Shown here piece by piece: positions 61,565 to 64,000 of a stretch of DNA of 64,000 nucleotides. Numbering within the stretch: position 1 is the first letter of the stretch; every line of letters begins with the position of its first letter. The stretch comes from Burkholderia sp. Ac-20365 (GTDB lineage: Bacteria > Pseudomonadota > Gammaproteobacteria > Burkholderiales > Burkholderiaceae). The notes under the pieces were generated by a model, which worked only from the letters and a program-made list of their open reading frames with translations, made no database searches and was not told the DNA's origin. Location of the stretch: contig NZ_JAAGPI010000008.1 of assembly GCF_017104715.1 (NCBI RefSeq), forward strand, positions 124,001 to 188,000, in the 5' to 3' direction. A program made the position numbers and the translations under genes.

Positions 61565-61611
61565 GGCGCGTCCTTCGTCGCCGGCGCGCGTGCGCCGCGA
61601 GCGTTCGCGAA

Positions 61612-61938
61612 TCAGTGGAAGGGATGCTGCAGTTCAAATACTGGAACGAGCGCCTGCTGAAACGGCGTATGGTCGGGCGCCGTCTGCATGATGTCGGCCA
61701 TGTAATCCCACCATTTGCGCATCACGGCGAGCTCGGGCAGACGCTCCATCGAATGATCGACGCTGCGCGTCAGTATCGCGAACAGATGGTGCGTGGTTTC
61801 GTCGAGAAAGATCCGGTAATCGCGCACGCCTGCGTTGTGCAGTGCATCGACCAGTTCCGGCCAGATCTCGCGATGCCGGCGCTCGTACTCGTCGCGCATG
61901 CCGGGGTTCAGGACCATCCGGAAAGCGATTGTCTCCAT
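61612..61938 (-). CDS. rhaM: L-rhamnose/L-fucose mutarotase (RhaM/FucM family)
   Basis: A 108-residue dimeric alpha/beta barrel protein: AFRMVLNPGMRDEYERRHRE, IWPELVDALHNAGVRDYRIF, ETTHHLFAILTRS, and MRKWWDYMADIMQT. The paired His and Tyr residues and WW motif are those of the RhaM family that interconverts alpha and beta anomers. Start at 61938 (METIAFRM) fits the family length; a longer ATG at 61968 is possible. It is first of the leftward sugar operon and is divergent from the LysR gene. Confidence 0.9.
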   Translation of the reverse strand: METIAFRMVLNPGMRDEYERRHREIWPELVDALHNAGVRDYRIFLDETTHHLFAILTRSVDHSMERLPELAVMRKWWDYMADIMQTAPDHTPFQQALVPVFELQHPFH

Positions 61939-62087
61939 GCCGGGCTTGTCTCCAGTGTCTTCGATCACTTGTTCTTGCCGCTCTCTAAGGAAGCGTCTTG
62001 ATGCGACTATAATTCGGGCGTCGATAGCATCTCAATCCGTTGTTGGGATTGGGCGATACTCAAACCGAATCGCACCGCCATCCGCTC

Positions 62088-63056
62088 ATGAGCCAGAACG
62101 CTGCCAGCATTGCCCTCGTCAACCGGCTCAAGTTCAAGCATCTTGCGCTGCTGGTCGCGCTCGACGACGCGCGCAACGTCCACCAGGCCGCCGATGCCAT
62201 CAACGTCGCGCAGCCCAGCGCGAGCCGCATGCTTGGCGATATTGAAGAAGCATTAGGGTTTCTGCTATTCGAGCGCAACGCACGCGGTATGCAGCCGACA
62301 CCGCTTGGCGTTGTCACACTCGCCTATGCGCGGCGAGCGCTTGCCGATCTGACGCGTTTTGCCGAAGACCTTGATGCGAAGCGCAAGGGCGGGCATGGGC
62401 AACTCACGGTTGGCGCGATCATGGGCGCCGCGCCCGATCTGCTCGCAATGGCTGTGGCTGCGCTCAAGACTGAACGGCCGTTGTTACATGTATGCATTCT
62501 CGGCGAGACGAGCGATCAGGTCGTGCAATTGCTGCATCGCCGCGAAGTGGATCTGGCGCTTGGGCGCTTGACGGATCCCTTGCAGCACAATGTGTTCAGT
62601 TTCGAGCCTCTGGCGCGGGAGACACTTGTTCTGGTTGTGCGGGCCGTGCATCCGCTGGCTGGGCGGTCTTCCGTTTCGCTGCGCGAGTTGATGGAGTGGC
62701 CCTGGGTGGCGCAGCCGATTACGAGTCCGGCTCGTGTGTTGTTTGAGGAAGAGCTGGCGCGAGCTGGGTTGGGGACGCCGGCTAATCTCACCGAGTGCGC
62801 TTCCATATTTGCTACGTTGCAGTTGCTTGAAAATTATGATGCTGTCGCGATGTTGCCTGAGTCGGTGGTTCGCGATCATGTGCGCGGGCGGCTTCTTACG
62901 GCGCTGCCTGTGGAGATTGGCAAGAGCCTTGCCGGGTTTGGCATTCTTACCCGCAAAGGAGAGGCTCTTGCTGAGCCTGCGCAGCGGTTTGTTGAGCTTT
63001 TGCGGTTGCATTCGCAGCGGATTGCTGGGGTTGATTCTTTGGTTGTTGCTGGTTAG
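62088..63056 (+). CDS. LysR-type regulator of the deoxy-sugar cluster (GbpR-like)
   Basis: A 322-residue LTTR: DNA-binding domain FKHLALLVALDDARNVHQAA, INVAQPSASRMLGDIEEALG, then an effector domain. The pattern recalls GbpR, which controls sugar-transport operons in Agrobacterium-type bacteria. It is divergent from the mutarotase-lactonase-transporter operon. ATG 62088 (MSQNAASIALVNRLKFKH) is preferred over a TTG at 62040. Codons become T/G-rich at wobble positions over the last ~130 codons toward repeat copy 5. Confidence 0.87.
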   Translation: MSQNAASIALVNRLKFKHLALLVALDDARNVHQAADAINVAQPSASRMLGDIEEALGFLLFERNARGMQPTPLGVVTLAYARRALADLTRFAEDLDAKRKGGHGQLTVGAIMGAAPDLLAMAVAALKTERPLLHVCILGETSDQVVQLLHRREVDLALGRLTDPLQHNVFSFEPLARETLVLVVRAVHPLAGRSSVSLRELMEWPWVAQPITSPARVLFEEELARAGLGTPANLTECASIFATLQLLENYDAVAMLPESVVRDHVRGRLLTALPVEIGKSLAGFGILTRKGEALAEPAQRFVELLRLHSQRIAGVDSLVVAG

Positions 63057-63069
63057 GGGTTTTTGTTTT

Positions 63070-63796
63070 GTCTTGCGACGCTTTGTGTGGTTTGCTTGGG
63101 TTGTCGCTGGCATCCGCGTTTTGTTTTGCCTTGTTCACGCGTCGCCCCTGTGCGGGGCGGCACTTACTTTCTTTGCCGCCGCAAAGAAAGTAAGCAAAGA
63201 AAGCGGGCTAACACCGCCCGTTCTTGACCTCCGCCTGAGGGCCCCCAACAGTTCCTCCGCTTCAAACGGCAACCTGCTCTTCACCACCCGTTGCCAACGC
63301 TCTTACTGAGCGCCTCACCCACTTCAATCACCCGTTGCGCCACCGGCGGCAGCTAATGGTTTGCGCCGCCCAGGTGGCAAACTGTGTGTAGGTCGTAGTG
63401 CTTCACACCTCATCGTTCTTACGACACCGACCGTGTTTTTCAGTCCGGAGTGAAGCGCATATGCCGCGAAAGCCTACACACAGTTTGCCGCTATAGAACG
63501 GGAGCGATTTGATCGCGCGTGTGGCGACGCGGGAGTGTGAAGCGGGTGAGGCGCTCAGCAAGAGCGTTGGCAGCGGGCATCGAGAAGGGAGATGCCACGA
63601 ACAGGACGGGGCCGTCGGGGGCCCGCGGGCAAACGTCAAGAACAAGCGGTGTTCAGCGGCTTTCTTTTGCCTACTTTTCTTTGCCGCGGCAAAGAAAAGT
63701 AGGTGCCGCCCCGCACAGGGGCGACGCGTGAAGAACCGATAACAAAACGCGGATGCCAGCGAAAACAAAAGCAAACCACCCAAGCGTCGCCAAGAC
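63070..63796. repeat. Modular inverted-repeat element, copy 5 (alpha left, beta right)
   Basis: About 727 bp with the same order and orientation as copy 4: alpha hairpin at 63163-63197, CTGAGGGCCCCCAAC, B-arm, core (CAAACTGTGTGTAGG at about 63377; complement at about 63475), A-arm, beta hairpin at 63672-63705. It occupies the gap between convergent genes, 13 bases after the LysR stop and six bases before the SDR stop. Confidence 0.92.
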
Positions 63797-63802
63797 AAAA
63801 AA

Positions 63803-64000
63803 CTACTGCAGATTCACAAACAACCCACCATCCACCAACAAGGCGGCGCCAGTAACATACCGAGCCCGCTCGGAAGCCAGAAACACAACACAGTCAGCCA
63901 CATCCTCAGGCTGCCCCAGCCGCCCCAACGGAATCCGCTTCTCGAAGTAAGCCTTCTTGGCCTCATCGCCGAGGTCTTCGGCATTTAAGTCTGTGGCAAT
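63803..64000 (-). CDS. Short-chain dehydrogenase/reductase, C-terminal part (partial)
   Basis: The last 65 codons of an SDR, entering from the right edge: KRIPLGRLGQPEDVADCVVF, LASERARYVTGAALLVDGG and the final FVNLQ. The RIPLGRxxxPEDVA and VTGxxLxVDGG motifs are diagnostic of classical SDRs. In this cluster it could be the L-fucose/L-rhamnose dehydrogenase or a 2-keto-3-deoxy-sugar-acid dehydrogenase. Wobble positions are strongly T-biased, as in other genes facing the repeat element. Confidence 0.87.
   Translation of the reverse strand: MATDLNAEDLGDEAKKAYFEKRIPLGRLGQPEDVADCVVFLASERARYVTGAALLVDGGLFVNLQ

Overview
The window is high-GC DNA of the Burkholderiaceae. The gene content best fits a Paraburkholderia or Caballeronia replicon: a second, stand-alone infA, a DUF4148 protein, cobalamin-riboswitch cbtBA, choline ABC genes, rhamnose-type ABC genes and a valine-catabolic operon. 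I could not run a database search, so genus and family names rest on motif recognition and gene order.

Layout. 1-8.5 kb is the right end of an integrated phage-like element. It holds a giant minus-strand 'polyvalent' protein running off the left edge, a remnant of an exonuclease gene next to an intact recT-like gene, small phage ORFs, an AlpA/excisionase-like small protein, a HEPN-like gene and a tyrosine integrase. The integrase is followed by seven 10-bp iterons, and the element ends inside a copy of a host repeat. 8.6-19.2 kb: an outer-membrane barrel gene and a leftward valine/branched-chain acyl-CoA operon with a divergent AraC regulator. 19.2-29.6 kb: NfeD protease/slipin pair, DUF4148 protein, purine permease, sigma-54 activator, ferritin-like/VIT1 iron exporter, ferredoxin. 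29.7-34.5 kb: a cluster resembling D-arginine/D-amino-acid utilisation (DauR-like regulator, ornithine-cyclodeaminase-like enzyme, amino-acid binding protein, FAD dehydrogenase). 34.5-46.4 kb: chemoreceptor, AEC transporter with LysR, riboswitch-controlled cobalt transporter, phosphatase, IF-1, GntR-controlled MFS exporter, NasT/NasS nitrate sensor pair. 47.2-51.4 kb: choline ABC transporter with a GbdR-like regulator. 51.8-64 kb: sugar-acid dehydratase and DapA-family enzyme, orphan response regulator, a rhamnose-type ABC transporter with lactonase, mutarotase and LysR, and the end of an SDR dehydrogenase. The last group looks like a non-phosphorylative 6-deoxy-hexose (L-rhamnose or L-fucose) pathway.

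The most unusual feature is a family of non-coding modular elements of about 690-760 bp. There are five complete copies and one partial copy in 64 kb. Each is an imperfect inverted repeat, with end hairpins of two interchangeable types (alpha and beta) around a directional core. The core is inverted relative to the ends in one copy, and one copy has two alpha ends. Flanking genes show a strand-specific composition gradient: the strand running 5'->3' into the element becomes T/G-rich, as expected from C-to-T change, whichever strand the gene is on. The prophage is integrated inside one copy, and another copy splits what looks like a shared divergent operator region. I do not recognise this family as a named element, and it is the best candidate here for something undescribed.
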